Counted from the first letter of the stretch, positions 32,412 through 41,660 are shown. The stretch is DNA of 64,000 nt from Phycisphaerae bacterium (GCA_017993835.1 JAGOLX010000019.1:1-64000); one strand, 5' to 3'. Translations and numbers: made by a program. Notes: generated from the letters alone by a model not told the origin.

Positions 32412-35036
32412 ATGCGGAAGTGGTCAACTGGAGTCATCATGGCGTGCGCCATGTTGGTCGGAGTCTCGCAGGCGGCTCGGGACGTCACGAAGGCAACCGA
32501 TGTGGTCGTAGGCGTCCCGGACGACGGGGATTGGCCCGGTGCCGAGTCGCCGAACCTGGCGATTGATGACAAAGCCAACACGAAGTACCTGCATCGCAAA
32601 GGCGATGTGCAGCCGACCGGCTTCCGCGTGACCCTGTCGGTCGGGCCGGTCGCAGTAACCGGGATGACGTTTACCTCGGCCAATGACTGCGCCGGGCGCG
32701 ACCCCATCGAGTTCGAGTTGTCCGGCTCCAACGGCAACATCGACGGCCCGTACACGGTCATCACGACGATGGAGATCGTGGATTTCCACGGGACCTCGGA
32801 CTGGCCCCGAGCGACGAAAACCACCACGCCCATCACCTTCGCCAACGCGGTTGAGTACAAACACTACCAGGTGCTCTTCACGAAGTGCCGCACGACGACC
32901 GCCGGCGTGGCCGACACCTGCTACAACAGCATGCAAATCGCAGAGGTCGAGCTGTTGGGTAACGTGTGCCGGGCGACGTTGCCCAGTCCGGCCGACGGCG
33001 CGATTGGCGTCACGCAGCCGTTGTTCCAGTGGACCAAGGGCGATACCGCCGTGCTCCACAGCGTCTACCTCGGCACCAGCCCGGACCTGACCGAGGCTGA
33101 CCGGATGGTTTCCCGGCAGGCCGCCACGACGGCGCTCTACTACCATTTCGCGACGACGCTGGAGCCGGGCACAACGTACTACTGGCGAGTCGACCAGATC
33201 GACTCCGCCGGAACGGTGTACACCGGGGTGGTCTGGCAGTTCACGATGGCCTCGCTGACTGCGTTCTCCCCAACCCCCAGCGACGGTTCGACCTTCGTGA
33301 CTCCGGATGTGGACCTCGCATGGCTGGCGGGACTCAACGCCGCGCGTCACAACGTCTACTTCGGCACGGACCGCGACGCCGTCGAGGCCGGCGACTCGTC
33401 GACCGTGAAGGCCGCCAGGCAGTTGGCCACCACGTGCTCGGTCAGCGGTCTGGAGCGCGGGACCACATATTACTGGCGTGTGGACGAGGTGCTCTCGGAC
33501 GACAGCGTGGTGACCGGCTCCGTCTGGAGCTTCACCGTGCGTCCGGCCTTCGCCAAGACCGACGCAAACCTGGTCGGCTGGTGGAAGCTGGACGACGAGG
33601 ATTCGGATTATGCAGTGGACCATTCCGGCTACGATAACCACGGCACACGCTATGGCGGCGCCGCTTTTGTGGACGGCGGGCAGGGCGAAGCCCTTTCCTT
33701 CGACGGGGCCGATGACTATGTCCTCTGCGGCAATGATGCGAGCCTGATGAATGTCGAGTCCGTCTCCGTGTCGGCGTGGATTCAACTGGGTGCCTTCGAC
33801 GGCGACCGCAAGATCGTCAGCAACCAGAACAATTCCTCCGGTGGTTACAAGCTCGGCGTCTACACCAACAACAAGGTCGAGTTCGAGGTTCGCGATTCCT
33901 CCAACGCCAGCACCTTGAATCGAGCCGTCGAAGGCGGAACCACGCTCAAGAAGAACACGTGGTACCACGTTGTCGGCGTCTACGAGAAGGGGATGGCCAT
34001 CCGCACGTATGTCAACGGGGCGCTGGATCGGGAACTCGGGAGTGCCAGCGTGGCGGGCACTTCGGCCGCCCAGCTCACGATTGGGCGCGAAGCGTATAAC
34101 AGCACATACTATTGGCTCGGCCTGATCGACGACGTGCGGATCTATAACAAGGCCCTCACTGCCGATGAGGTCGCAGAGGTCATGCGGGGCGACTTGTCCC
34201 TGGCGTCGGGCCCGCAGCCGGCAGTGGGCGCGAGTGTGGACATCCGCAGCGCGGACTCGCTCTCCTGGTCGGCCGGCAGCACCGCGGCCAGGCACGACGT
34301 CTACTTCGGCCAGGACCGGAACGCAGTGAAGACCGCCGACACCGGTTCGACCCTCTATCAGGGCCGTCAGACCGGCGTCAGCTTCTCGCTGGACGGCCTG
34401 GTTGAACTCGGCGGCGGCTCCTACTTCTGGCGGATTGATGAAGTCGAAAGCGATGGCGCCACCGTCTACGAGGGCACCGTCTGGAACTTCGCCGTGCCCG
34501 GGTACCTGATTGTCGACGATTTTGAGAGTTACTCCGACGTCGAAGGCAGCCGGATCTATGAGTTTTGGATCGACGGGTATGGAGACAAGAGCAGTGGTTC
34601 TGTCGTTGGCAACCTGGAGGCCCCGTTCGCCGAGATCAAGGTCGTCCACAGCGGCACGCAGGCCATGCCGCTGGACTACAACAACGTGAACTCCCCGTAC
34701 TACAGCGAAGCGGTGATCACGTTCTCCCCTGTGCAGGACTGGACGGCTCTGGACGCGGCCAACCTGGTCTTGTCCGTCCGGGGGAGCCTGGCCAGCGACG
34801 GTCTGTATATCGAGGTCGAGGACAGCAGCGGCAAGTCGGTCCTGCTGACCCATCCGAATCCGACGTCGCTGGTCTCGACCGCCTACACCGACTGGTCGAT
34901 TCCGCTGAGCAGCCTGAGCGGGGTGGGCAAGACCAAGATCCAGAAGCTGTACCTCGGCGTAGGCAGCCGAACGAGCCCGAAGGCGGGCGGCAGTGGTCGG
35001 ATCTATATTGACGACATCCGCCTGACCCTGCCATAA
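32412..35036 (+). CDS. Large secreted discoidin-like / Fn3-like / LamG protein
   Basis: This 874-residue protein starts after AAGGAGAAGG. Signal peptide at 1-21. Residues ~25-200 look like an F5/8 type C (discoidin) domain (ELSGSNGNIDGPYTVI, YKHYQVLFTKCRTT). Three Fn3-like units follow, each ending TTYYWRVDEV or similar (~200-290, 290-375, 565-690). A LamG/concanavalin domain lies between (LVGWWKLDDEDSDYAVDHSG to LIDDVRIYNKALTADEV, ~385-560). The last ~180 residues (LIVDDFESYSDVEGSRIYEF) form a carbohydrate-binding-like jelly roll. No sorting tail or anchor is seen, so it is probably released. It is paralogous to the next gene at both ends. Glycan binding is inferred. Confidence 0.85.
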   Translation: MRKWSTGVIMACAMLVGVSQAARDVTKATDVVVGVPDDGDWPGAESPNLAIDDKANTKYLHRKGDVQPTGFRVTLSVGPVAVTGMTFTSANDCAGRDPIEFELSGSNGNIDGPYTVITTMEIVDFHGTSDWPRATKTTTPITFANAVEYKHYQVLFTKCRTTTAGVADTCYNSMQIAEVELLGNVCRATLPSPADGAIGVTQPLFQWTKGDTAVLHSVYLGTSPDLTEADRMVSRQAATTALYYHFATTLEPGTTYYWRVDQIDSAGTVYTGVVWQFTMASLTAFSPTPSDGSTFVTPDVDLAWLAGLNAARHNVYFGTDRDAVEAGDSSTVKAARQLATTCSVSGLERGTTYYWRVDEVLSDDSVVTGSVWSFTVRPAFAKTDANLVGWWKLDDEDSDYAVDHSGYDNHGTRYGGAAFVDGGQGEALSFDGADDYVLCGNDASLMNVESVSVSAWIQLGAFDGDRKIVSNQNNSSGGYKLGVYTNNKVEFEVRDSSNASTLNRAVEGGTTLKKNTWYHVVGVYEKGMAIRTYVNGALDRELGSASVAGTSAAQLTIGREAYNSTYYWLGLIDDVRIYNKALTADEVAEVMRGDLSLASGPQPAVGASVDIRSADSLSWSAGSTAARHDVYFGQDRNAVKTADTGSTLYQGRQTGVSFSLDGLVELGGGSYFWRIDEVESDGATVYEGTVWNFAVPGYLIVDDFESYSDVEGSRIYEFWIDGYGDKSSGSVVGNLEAPFAEIKVVHSGTQAMPLDYNNVNSPYYSEAVITFSPVQDWTALDAANLVLSVRGSLASDGLYIEVEDSSGKSVLLTHPNPTSLVSTAYTDWSIPLSSLSGVGKTKIQKLYLGVGSRTSPKAGGSGRIYIDDIRLTLP

Positions 35037-35127
35037 GGGTGCGCCGTCTCCGGGGGGCGAGCCGTGGTTCCCCGCGAGGCGGCGGGCGCCGGACGCCTCA
35101 CAGGGCAGGTGTTGCAGATGTGAGTCT

Positions 35128-35168
35128 GGGGCCTGTATCCGAGGAGGTACAGGCTCCGGCTCCTTTTC
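35128..35168 (+). terminator. Probable terminator of the first secreted protein
   Basis: GGGGCCTGTA (35128-35137) pairs with TACAGGCTCC (35148-35157), one G-U pair, followed by GGCTCC then TTTT at 35164-35167. Confidence 0.6.
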
Positions 35169-35215
35169 CGTCGAATGCGGCGGAAGACTGGGGTCAGAGT
35201 CCGGGAATTGTTCTA

Positions 35216-35244
35216 TTGCGGGCCTGGAGAAGCTCTGGTATAAT
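35216..35244 (+). promoter_or_regulatory. Extended -10 promoter of the second secreted protein
   Basis: TTGCGG (35216-35221), 17 bases, TGGTATAAT with perfect TATAAT (35239-35244). It has the same architecture as the promoter at 32074-32102. Confidence 0.6.
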
Positions 35245-35659
35245 GCAGGCGTGTGTGTGTGGTGCGGGCCACCGGTGTCTGGGTGCTGTCGCAAAGCGGA
35301 CGCGGCGGCGGGTGGCAAGTCAAAGGAAACGAGTCGAAAGGGAGCCTGGCATGCGTGGCTGTCAGGTACAGGGTGATTACGGGGCGATGGGTGCACCGAA
35401 ATATGCAGGGTGCAGTCTCTCTGTCGGCACACCGAGGAGCCGGCTTCCACAGGAAAGGAGGTGAGCAGCAGGTCTGTCGTCGCACAGCAACGGTAAGGAG
35501 ATGCACACCGACAAGTATTGCGAGGCGTATCGGTAGCGGCATGGGCCGGACGCAAGGCGAAGGGATGGGCTCCCGTGCGAGGGGTTTCTCGTCCGGGGTC
35601 GATGAACCCTGGTGTGTGGCCGGGGTCGAACACTGGTTCTTCCAAGAAGGAGAAGTACT

Positions 35660-38059
35660 ATGTGGAAATGGCTTACTGTGGGCATGATCGCATTTGTTAT
35701 GTTGACGTCGGCAGCCCAGGCGGCCAAAGACGTCACCGCTCCAGGGGACGTCATACAAGGCGTCCCGAACGATGGCGTCAGCCAGAACGACGACCACGGG
35801 TGGCCGGGCAACGAACCGCCGCTTCAGGCAATCGACAACCAGATCACGACGAAGTTCCTGCACTTCAAGGGAGAAGACGTTCCGACGGGCATCCGCGTCA
35901 CACCCGCCATGGGCGAATCCGTTGTGACGGCCGTGACGTTCACCACGGCCAACGACGCCGAAGAGCGAGATCCGGTCAAGTATGAACTGTCGGGCTCCAA
36001 CGTGAGCATCGACGGCCCCTACACACTGATCGCCAGCGGCGACATCAAGGATTTCGCGGGATCGACCGCCTGGCCGCGGCGCACCAAGACGACGACCCCC
36101 ATGAGGTTCGCCAACACGGTCGCCTACAAGCACTACCAGGTGATGTTCCCGACCGTCCGTACGCCGGCATCGGCGAACAGCATGCAGGTCGCGGAAATCG
36201 AGTTGGTGATGGATGTCTTCAAGGCGACGGCCCCGGATCCGGCCGACGGCGCCATCACACTGATGCCCCTGTTCCGTTGGACGAAGGGCGATACGGCTGC
36301 AGCACACAATTTCTATCTCGGCACCAGCCCGGAGCTGACCGAGGCCAATCTGGTGGCTCCGGGACTCACCAACACGATCTGGTATCACACCAAGTTCCCC
36401 CTCGAGCCGGGCATGACCTATTACTGGAGAGTGGATGAGGTGGATGCTTCCGGCAAAGTCTACACAGGCGACGTCTGGAGCGTGCTGGCGGCCCCGCAGA
36501 AGGCCTACAGCCCGGTCCCGCAGGACGGCGACAAGTGGATCTCCGTGGGCACGGACCTGACCTGGAGCGAAGGGGTCGGCGCCACGTCGCACACGGTGTA
36601 CTTCGGCACGGATGAGGCCGCCGTGGCCGCACGAGACGCCTCGGTGCTCAAGGGCGCTGTGGATGTCCCCGTCTTCTCGCCGGGCGCCCTGGTCGAGCAG
36701 ACCACGTACTTCTGGGCGGTCGATGAGAAGATCGGCGCCGCGACCTACGCGGGCCCGGTCTGGAGCTTCACCACGGAAGGCGGCGCCGGCGGCGTTCGAG
36801 GCGACTATTTTGTCGGAACGGCCCCGCAGGGAACGCCCGTGTTGAGCCGCATCGATGCGGAGATCAACGTGAATCTGACCGGCGCCACCAGTCCGGGCGA
36901 CCCGGTCCCCGGCGACGGGTGGTCGGCCCGCTGGACCGCGGATCTCGAGATCGCCCTGACGGGCACGTACACGTTCAGCATCGATTGCCAGGACGGGACC
37001 AGAATGTGGGTGGACGGAAAGCTGATTATCGATCAGTGGATCACCCCCACGGTTACCAGCTCGTACTACGCTCTGCCGATGAAGATGGAGAAGGGCTTCC
37101 ATTCGCTGCAGGTGGAGTACTTTGACAGCGGCGGCGACGCCGTCGAGCAGTTGTACTGGGCGATGGGAGCCGCGGACCGCGTGATCCTGCCGGCCGGTCC
37201 GCTCCAACCCCCGGTCCGTGCCCAGGTGGTCTATCCCGCCACCGGCGCGAAGAACGTCGACCAGAACGTGGTCCTGAAGTGGACCGCCGGCGAGAAGGCC
37301 GCGGAGCATGATGTCTACTTCGGCGAGGACAAGGATGCGGTCGCCAGTGCGACACCCGACTCGGCCGATGTGTACATGGGTCGGCAGGACCTCGCTGAGA
37401 TCTCCTTCGATCCGGGTGGCCTGGAGTGGAGCAAGACGTATTACTGGCGTGTCGACGAGGTCAACGAGGCCGAGACCGACAGTCCGTGGAAAGCCAGTGT
37501 CTGGAGCTTCACTACGGCGGACTTCATCGTGGTCGATGACATGGAAATCTACACGGACATCGAAGGCAACCGCATCTTCGAAACGTGGGTCGACGGCTGG
37601 ACCAATGGGACCAAGTCGCAGGTCGGACACGATCCGAGTCCGTTCGCGGAGTCCGTGATCATCCATGGCGGGCGGCAGTCCATGCCGTTCTACTTCAGGA
37701 ACCTGGAGTCGCCGTTCTACAGCGAGGCATCTCGCGAGTACGCGAAGGCTCAGGACTGGACAGCCAACGGGATGGCCGATCTGGTGCTGAACTTCGTCGG
37801 CGTGGCGGCCAACACCGCGGACACGCTGTACATCGCGATCGAGGACAGCGCCGCCAAGATAGCCGTGAAGACTTATTCGGACAGCGCGGCCCTGCTGTCG
37901 ACCATCTGGACCGAATGGAGGATCCCGCTGAGCGACTTCGCCGGCGTCGATCCGACCAAGGTCAAGAAGGTGTACATTGGTGTAGGCAATCGGACGACGC
38001 CCGCGGCGGGCGGCACCGGCGTGATCTACATCGACGACATCCGCGTGGTCAAGCCGTAA
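35660..38059 (+). CDS. Large secreted discoidin-like / Fn3-like / PA14 protein
   Basis: This 799-residue protein starts after AAGAAGGAGAAG. Signal peptide at 1-22. It has the same discoidin-like N-terminus as the preceding gene (KYELSGSNVSIDGPYTLI, AYKHYQVMF), then Fn3-like units (GMTYYWRVDEVD, TYFWAVDEK). In place of LamG it has a PA14 domain (~375-505: VRGDYFVGTAPQGTPV, GTYTFSIDCQDGTRMWVDGK, SLQVEYFDSGGDAVEQLYW). A further Fn3-like unit and the shared C-terminal jelly roll follow (VVDDMEIYTDIEGNRIFETW). The pair shows domain swapping on a shared frame. It is probably a carbohydrate-binding exoprotein; no catalytic domain is recognised. The gene ends at a strong terminator. Confidence 0.85.
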   Translation: MWKWLTVGMIAFVMLTSAAQAAKDVTAPGDVIQGVPNDGVSQNDDHGWPGNEPPLQAIDNQITTKFLHFKGEDVPTGIRVTPAMGESVVTAVTFTTANDAEERDPVKYELSGSNVSIDGPYTLIASGDIKDFAGSTAWPRRTKTTTPMRFANTVAYKHYQVMFPTVRTPASANSMQVAEIELVMDVFKATAPDPADGAITLMPLFRWTKGDTAAAHNFYLGTSPELTEANLVAPGLTNTIWYHTKFPLEPGMTYYWRVDEVDASGKVYTGDVWSVLAAPQKAYSPVPQDGDKWISVGTDLTWSEGVGATSHTVYFGTDEAAVAARDASVLKGAVDVPVFSPGALVEQTTYFWAVDEKIGAATYAGPVWSFTTEGGAGGVRGDYFVGTAPQGTPVLSRIDAEINVNLTGATSPGDPVPGDGWSARWTADLEIALTGTYTFSIDCQDGTRMWVDGKLIIDQWITPTVTSSYYALPMKMEKGFHSLQVEYFDSGGDAVEQLYWAMGAADRVILPAGPLQPPVRAQVVYPATGAKNVDQNVVLKWTAGEKAAEHDVYFGEDKDAVASATPDSADVYMGRQDLAEISFDPGGLEWSKTYYWRVDEVNEAETDSPWKASVWSFTTADFIVVDDMEIYTDIEGNRIFETWVDGWTNGTKSQVGHDPSPFAESVIIHGGRQSMPFYFRNLESPFYSEASREYAKAQDWTANGMADLVLNFVGVAANTADTLYIAIEDSAAKIAVKTYSDSAALLSTIWTEWRIPLSDFAGVDPTKVKKVYIGVGNRTTPAAGGTGVIYIDDIRVVKP

Positions 38060-38120
38060 GGCGGAAGTCACAACCCGTTGCGGCCCGTGTCTCTCTCACG
38101 TGCCGCAAAGCAGCACAAAC

Positions 38121-38162
38121 CCGAGGCCCGTGTCCCCCAGACATGGGCCTCGGCGTTTCTTC
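38121..38162 (+). terminator. Strong intrinsic terminator
   Basis: CCGAGGCCC (38121-38129) pairs with GGGCCTCGG (38145-38153); the loop can extend the stem with GTGTC/GACAT. It is followed by CGTTTCTT. It ends the secreted-protein transcript. Confidence 0.85.
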
Positions 38163-38328
38163 ACTCCCACGCCGGGCTGTCCCGAGCCCGCATCCTGTCC
38201 CTCTGTCTTCTCTTGGGATTTCTCGCTTGGGGGTTCACGACGGGTCTGGTAGAATGCCCACCGGTCGCACCGCGGTGCATCCGCCGCGGGCAGGGCGTTC
38301 GATGACACGGGAATAGGAGTGACGAAGC

Positions 38329-39861
38329 GTGCTGAGCGGAATCGACTATTTCGTGGTGATCGCCTATCTGGCGGGCATCACCGTCCTGGGCCTGTACTTC
38401 GCGAGGTTCGTACGTTCCGCGGACGATTTCTTCCTGTGCGGCAAATCGCTGCCGTTCTGGGCGGTCGGCATGTCCATCGTGGCGACCGACATCAGCGCGA
38501 TGGATTTTGTGGGCGTCTCGGGCCAGTCGTATCGCTTCGGGGTCGCTGCGGGCAACTTCGACTGGCTGGGCTCGATCCCGGCCATGCTGTTGGCAGCCTT
38601 CATCTTCATTCCTTACTTTTGGAAAGCGGGCGTCTATACGATCCCTGAATACCTAGGTCGGCGGTACAACGACTACGTTCGCGGCGTGGCATCGCTGACT
38701 TGGGTCATCTTCTTCGCCTTGGATTTGGGCGTCCTGTTCTGGGCTGCCGCGGTCATGTTCCAGCCGCTCATGGGTTGGCCGCACTGGCTCTCCATTATTG
38801 TCACGGCCCTTGTCGTTGGTCTCTACACGTTCTTTGGCGGACTGACCGCAGTGGTGATGACCGATGTGGTTCAGATGATCATCATGTTTGTGGGCGGCGC
38901 GACCGTCGTAGTCGTCGGACTCTACAACGCCGGGGGTTGGGACGGCCTGGTGGACAAGATCACCGCCCTGGGCGATGCCTACCAGCACCATTTTGAGGTG
39001 GTTCAGCCCATGGACAGACAAACACCCTACCCTTGGACGGGCATCTTCTTCGGATTGACGCTCGTCATGTCCAACGCCTACATGATCGGCAACCAGGCCA
39101 TCGTGCAGCGGTGTCTGGCGACAAAGAGCATCTGGCACGCCAAGGCGAGCATGCTCATCGGCGCGTTCTTTAAGATGTTCATCCCGATGCTCGTAATGTT
39201 TCCAGGACTGATCGCCCTGGCTACGCTGCCGGCCATGGAGGACGGCGACCAGGCGTTTCCCACGCTTGTGAAGACCCTCTTGCCCCCGGGCCTGCGTGGG
39301 CTTCTGTTCGCCGGGTTTCTGGCCGGCCTGATGTCCACGATCGATTCGATCCTGAATTCGACTGCGACTCTATGGACCAAAGACGTCTACGAGAAATTCC
39401 TCAAGAAAGGAGCGAGTGACCGACATTACATGGTCGTGGGACAACTGACGACGATCGTCTTGTTGGCGCTTGGCGTGCTGACATCGCCCCTGAGCAAGTA
39501 CTTCGAGAGCGGCATGTACGTGGCCATCCAGACGTTCCTTTCCTTCTTGCAGGGGCCAGCCTTCTCCGTCATCTTGCTGGGCATGTTCTGGCCCCGTGCC
39601 ACGCAGTGGGGCGGCTTGGTGGGCTTGGTGGGGGGAATCAGTGTCTCGCTCCTGCTCAATGTGCTCGTTCTCGTTGACGCCAGCCCCTTCACCATCCAAG
39701 ATCCGTTCCTGTACATCTCCTGGTGGTCGTTTGTCGTGGGCGTGGTCCTCAATGTGACGGTGAGCCTGATGACGAAACGGCACTCAGAGGAGCGACTGGC
39801 GGGACTTGTGTGCCGATTGCCCAGAGATCTCAAAGGAACTTGCGAGGCCACGACATGCTGA
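38329..39861 (+). CDS. Sodium:solute symporter (SSS/SLC5 family)
   Basis: This 510-residue protein starts at a GTG (38329), nine bases after AGGAG. It has about thirteen membrane segments with SSS hallmarks: DFFLCGKSLPFWAVGMSIVATDISAMDFVGVSG in the first broken helix, YTIPEYLGRRYN, GGLTAVVMTDVVQM, GNQAIVQRCLATKS, and GLLFAGFLAGLMSTIDSILNS with the sodium-site serines near helix 8. It is close to the sugar/inositol-type planctomycete SSS proteins. It overlaps the next tiny membrane gene by seven bases, and a second follows 12 bases later; the three probably form one unit. The substrate is likely a sugar or sugar acid, by context. Confidence 0.92.
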   Translation: MLSGIDYFVVIAYLAGITVLGLYFARFVRSADDFFLCGKSLPFWAVGMSIVATDISAMDFVGVSGQSYRFGVAAGNFDWLGSIPAMLLAAFIFIPYFWKAGVYTIPEYLGRRYNDYVRGVASLTWVIFFALDLGVLFWAAAVMFQPLMGWPHWLSIIVTALVVGLYTFFGGLTAVVMTDVVQMIIMFVGGATVVVVGLYNAGGWDGLVDKITALGDAYQHHFEVVQPMDRQTPYPWTGIFFGLTLVMSNAYMIGNQAIVQRCLATKSIWHAKASMLIGAFFKMFIPMLVMFPGLIALATLPAMEDGDQAFPTLVKTLLPPGLRGLLFAGFLAGLMSTIDSILNSTATLWTKDVYEKFLKKGASDRHYMVVGQLTTIVLLALGVLTSPLSKYFESGMYVAIQTFLSFLQGPAFSVILLGMFWPRATQWGGLVGLVGGISVSLLLNVLVLVDASPFTIQDPFLYISWWSFVVGVVLNVTVSLMTKRHSEERLAGLVCRLPRDLKGTCEATTC

Positions 39862-40082
39862 AACTACAGTGGCTATTGAACTTCGACTGGCTCAAAGATG
39901 TCTCGCCGGCGGCGGCCAGGTGGGTGTTCCTGGGTCTGTTCATCTTCTCGGGACTGCTCGTGATGCTGATCCCGAGGGCGTACGTCTATGAGGGGGTCGA
40001 GCACCCTCGCTGGTGGCACAACCTCAAGCTCTGGGCGATAGGTGTCCTGGCCATTATCTTCACCATCTACTCCATCTTCTGA
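39855..40082 (+). CDS. Small two-span membrane protein, symporter partner
   Basis: This 75-residue protein's ATG at 39855 lies inside the end of the symporter gene (ACATGCTGA overlap). Two hydrophobic segments, AARWVFLGLFIFSGLLVMLI and LWAIGVLAIIFTIYSIF, flank a short aromatic loop (YEGVEHPRWWHNLKL). No family recognised. The overlap implies translational coupling, so it is probably a small accessory subunit of the symporter. Confidence 0.75.
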   Translation: MLKLQWLLNFDWLKDVSPAAARWVFLGLFIFSGLLVMLIPRAYVYEGVEHPRWWHNLKLWAIGVLAIIFTIYSIF

Positions 40083-40094
40083 GAGGAACGCCCG

Positions 40095-40322
40095 ATGGCG
40101 GCGATTGACAATCAGGATGAAGCCCGAACGCTTCACGACTCACGAATCTACGTGGCCCTCGGCGCATTCCTGCTGTTCTTCGCACTCGTGGTGCTCGCGT
40201 CCATCCTTTTCACCGACACAAGGATCGGCAGGCTGACGAACTTCGGCGCTGGCTCCGTCATCGGCGCAATCGGCGGCACGATGGTGTACAAGGGAATCAG
40301 GGCGGGCTCAAAGTGCTCGTAG
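40095..40322 (+). CDS. Small two-span membrane protein, symporter partner
   Basis: This 75-residue protein follows the previous gene by 12 bases with GAGAGGAA before its ATG. A charged N-terminus (DNQDEARTLHDS) precedes segments YVALGAFLLFFALVVLASILF and a glycine-rich GAGSVIGAIGGTMVYKG. No family recognised. The TAG stop (40320-40322) lies in the left arm of the palindromic element 40315-40395, so the last residues may derive from that insertion. Confidence 0.7.
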   Translation: MAAIDNQDEARTLHDSRIYVALGAFLLFFALVVLASILFTDTRIGRLTNFGAGSVIGAIGGTMVYKGIRAGSKCS

Positions 40323-40395
40323 GGTGGGCTGTGCCCACCAATCCCTCTGTTTCGAGGGTCGCCAGGACGGTGGGCACAGCCTGCCCTACACGAGC
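40315..40395. repeat. Palindromic element P1, copy 1, at a convergent gene junction
   Basis: GCTCGTAGGGTGGGCTGTG-type left arm (40315-40339) is an almost perfect inverted repeat of 40369-40395, around a 29-base centre with its own small hairpin. It supplies the TAG stop of the small membrane gene on the plus strand and the TAG stop (40386-40388) of the aminotransferase on the minus strand. The core GTAGGGTGGG is shared with the element inside the GH2 gene at 43896-43969. Confidence 0.8.
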
Positions 40396-41660
40396 GTCTC
40401 CGCGTGGTCGTAGATCTTCCGGATCGCTTCCACGATCAAGTCCATGTCCGTCTTCGGGCCCATGAGGACCTTGTGGTGGAAGCAGACGGATTCCCGCTCG
40501 AACACCCGCTGACAGACGGGCAGCTTGAACCGCTTGGGATCGATTCGTTTCCAGTGCCTCTCCGTGAGCTTGTACCGCCAGGGTTTCGTGTGGGGCGCGT
40601 ACAAGGAACAGGCGTTCAGCGGCTTGTAGCTGGAATCCACCGCGCAGCCCAACTCCGCGGCCAGCGCCTCGCGGAATCGCGTCACCGGCAAATTCCTGAA
40701 TTGCTCGCGGTTGTATCGGAAGGCGAAGTTGAAGTACGCCTCCGCGGTTTCTCGCTTGTCCCGTCGCATTGGCGTGATGCCCGGCAACTGCGCGAGCTGA
40801 GAATTCAGGTAGATGGCATTTCGGTCCCGCACCTTGTTCTGCGCGGGCAGCCGCCTGAGCGATTCGAACAGCAGAGCCGCCTGGAAGTCCGTCAGGCGGT
40901 AGTTGCCCGACTGGAGGAAGTTGCCTTCGTCGGCGTAGACGCCCTCACCCTTGTCCGCGTCCGATTCCGGCTCGGGTCGTCGGCCGCAGTTGCGAAGGGC
41001 GTCCAGACGCTCGTACAGCGTGGAATCGCTGGTGGTCAGGGCGCCGCCCTCGCCGGCGGTCATCAGCTTCGAGAGCTGGAAGCTGAAGCTGCCGATGTCG
41101 CCGAGACTGCCCGCCTTTCGGCCCTTCCATTCGCCGCCATGCTTGTGGGCACAGTCCTCGATCACCTTGAGACGGTGCCGGCGCGCGATCTTCCCGAGGG
41201 CGTCCATGTCGGCGAACGAGCCGTAGAGGTGTACCGGGATGATGGCTTTCGTTTGAGGTGTGATCGCCGCCTCGACCTGGGCCGGGTCCATGCACCACGT
41301 GTCCTCCGTGACGTCCACGAGGATGGGAACCGCGTTGATATCCAGCGCTGCGGCCGCGGTCGCCTGCCAGGTTAGGCCGGGGACAATGACCTCATCTCCG
41401 TATCCGACCCCGCAGGCCTCCAGGGCCAACTGGAGCGTGACCGTCCCATTCGCAAAGGACAAGGCGTACTTCGTCCCGGTGAATCGGGCGAAGGCCTGGT
41501 TGAACTGCCTTTCTCGCGGCCCATTGTAGGACCAGACGCCGCTGTGCAGCACCTCCCGCAGGGCCTTCTCCTCGTGTTCGTCCCAGACGGGCCACTTGGG
41601 CCAGGGATTGCTCTTGACGTTCCGTATCGGCTTGCCACCCTTGAGGGCCAATCGGCTCAT
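40386..41660 (-). CDS. DegT/DnrJ/EryC1/StrS-family PLP aminotransferase
   Basis: This 424-residue protein starts after AAGGAG. It has the sugar aminotransferase pattern: GVWSYNGPRERQFNQAFARF, SFANGTVTLQLALEACGVG, VIVPGLTWQATAAAAL, VIEDCAHKHGG and the PLP lysine in SFSFQLSKLMTAGEGG (K198). Family members aminate keto-sugars bound to nucleotides or act as dehydratases; lysine presence favours the aminotransferase. It is long for the family and includes a C-terminal SSYKPLNACSLYAPHTKPWRY type segment seen in scyllo-inosamine/AHBA-related members. It is divergent from the GH2 gene. The final residues overlap palindrome P1. Confidence 0.9.
   Translation of the reverse strand: MSRLALKGGKPIRNVKSNPWPKWPVWDEHEEKALREVLHSGVWSYNGPRERQFNQAFARFTGTKYALSFANGTVTLQLALEACGVGYGDEVIVPGLTWQATAAAALDINAVPILVDVTEDTWCMDPAQVEAAITPQTKAIIPVHLYGSFADMDALGKIARRHRLKVIEDCAHKHGGEWKGRKAGSLGDIGSFSFQLSKLMTAGEGGALTTSDSTLYERLDALRNCGRRPEPESDADKGEGVYADEGNFLQSGNYRLTDFQAALLFESLRRLPAQNKVRDRNAIYLNSQLAQLPGITPMRRDKRETAEAYFNFAFRYNREQFRNLPVTRFREALAAELGCAVDSSYKPLNACSLYAPHTKPWRYKLTERHWKRIDPKRFKLPVCQRVFERESVCFHHKVLMGPKTDMDLIVEAIRKIYDHAETLV

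Larger units (their letters stand above)
35037..35659 (+). other. Intergenic region: terminator, promoter and long leader
   Basis: It holds the terminator at 35128-35168, a promoter at 35216-35244 and a leader of ~410 bases before 35660. The leader is purine-rich, with several Shine-Dalgarno-like runs not followed by good frames. A patch with CGCAAAGC recalls c-di-GMP riboswitches but the rest of that fold is missing. Confidence 0.5.

Noticed and set aside
35245-35350. Cyclic di-GMP riboswitch in the long leader (CGCAAAGC)
   Set aside because: The core octamer is present only in part, and the GGCAAACC segment, tetraloop and receptor of the GEMM fold cannot be placed.
32424-35645. A 1073-codon open frame on the minus strand (and similar long ones at 35213-38071, 55313-58267 and 6834-8717)
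   Set aside because: These are antisense shadows produced by high-GC codon usage opposite well-supported genes; their translations lack any family motif and have biased, repetitive composition.
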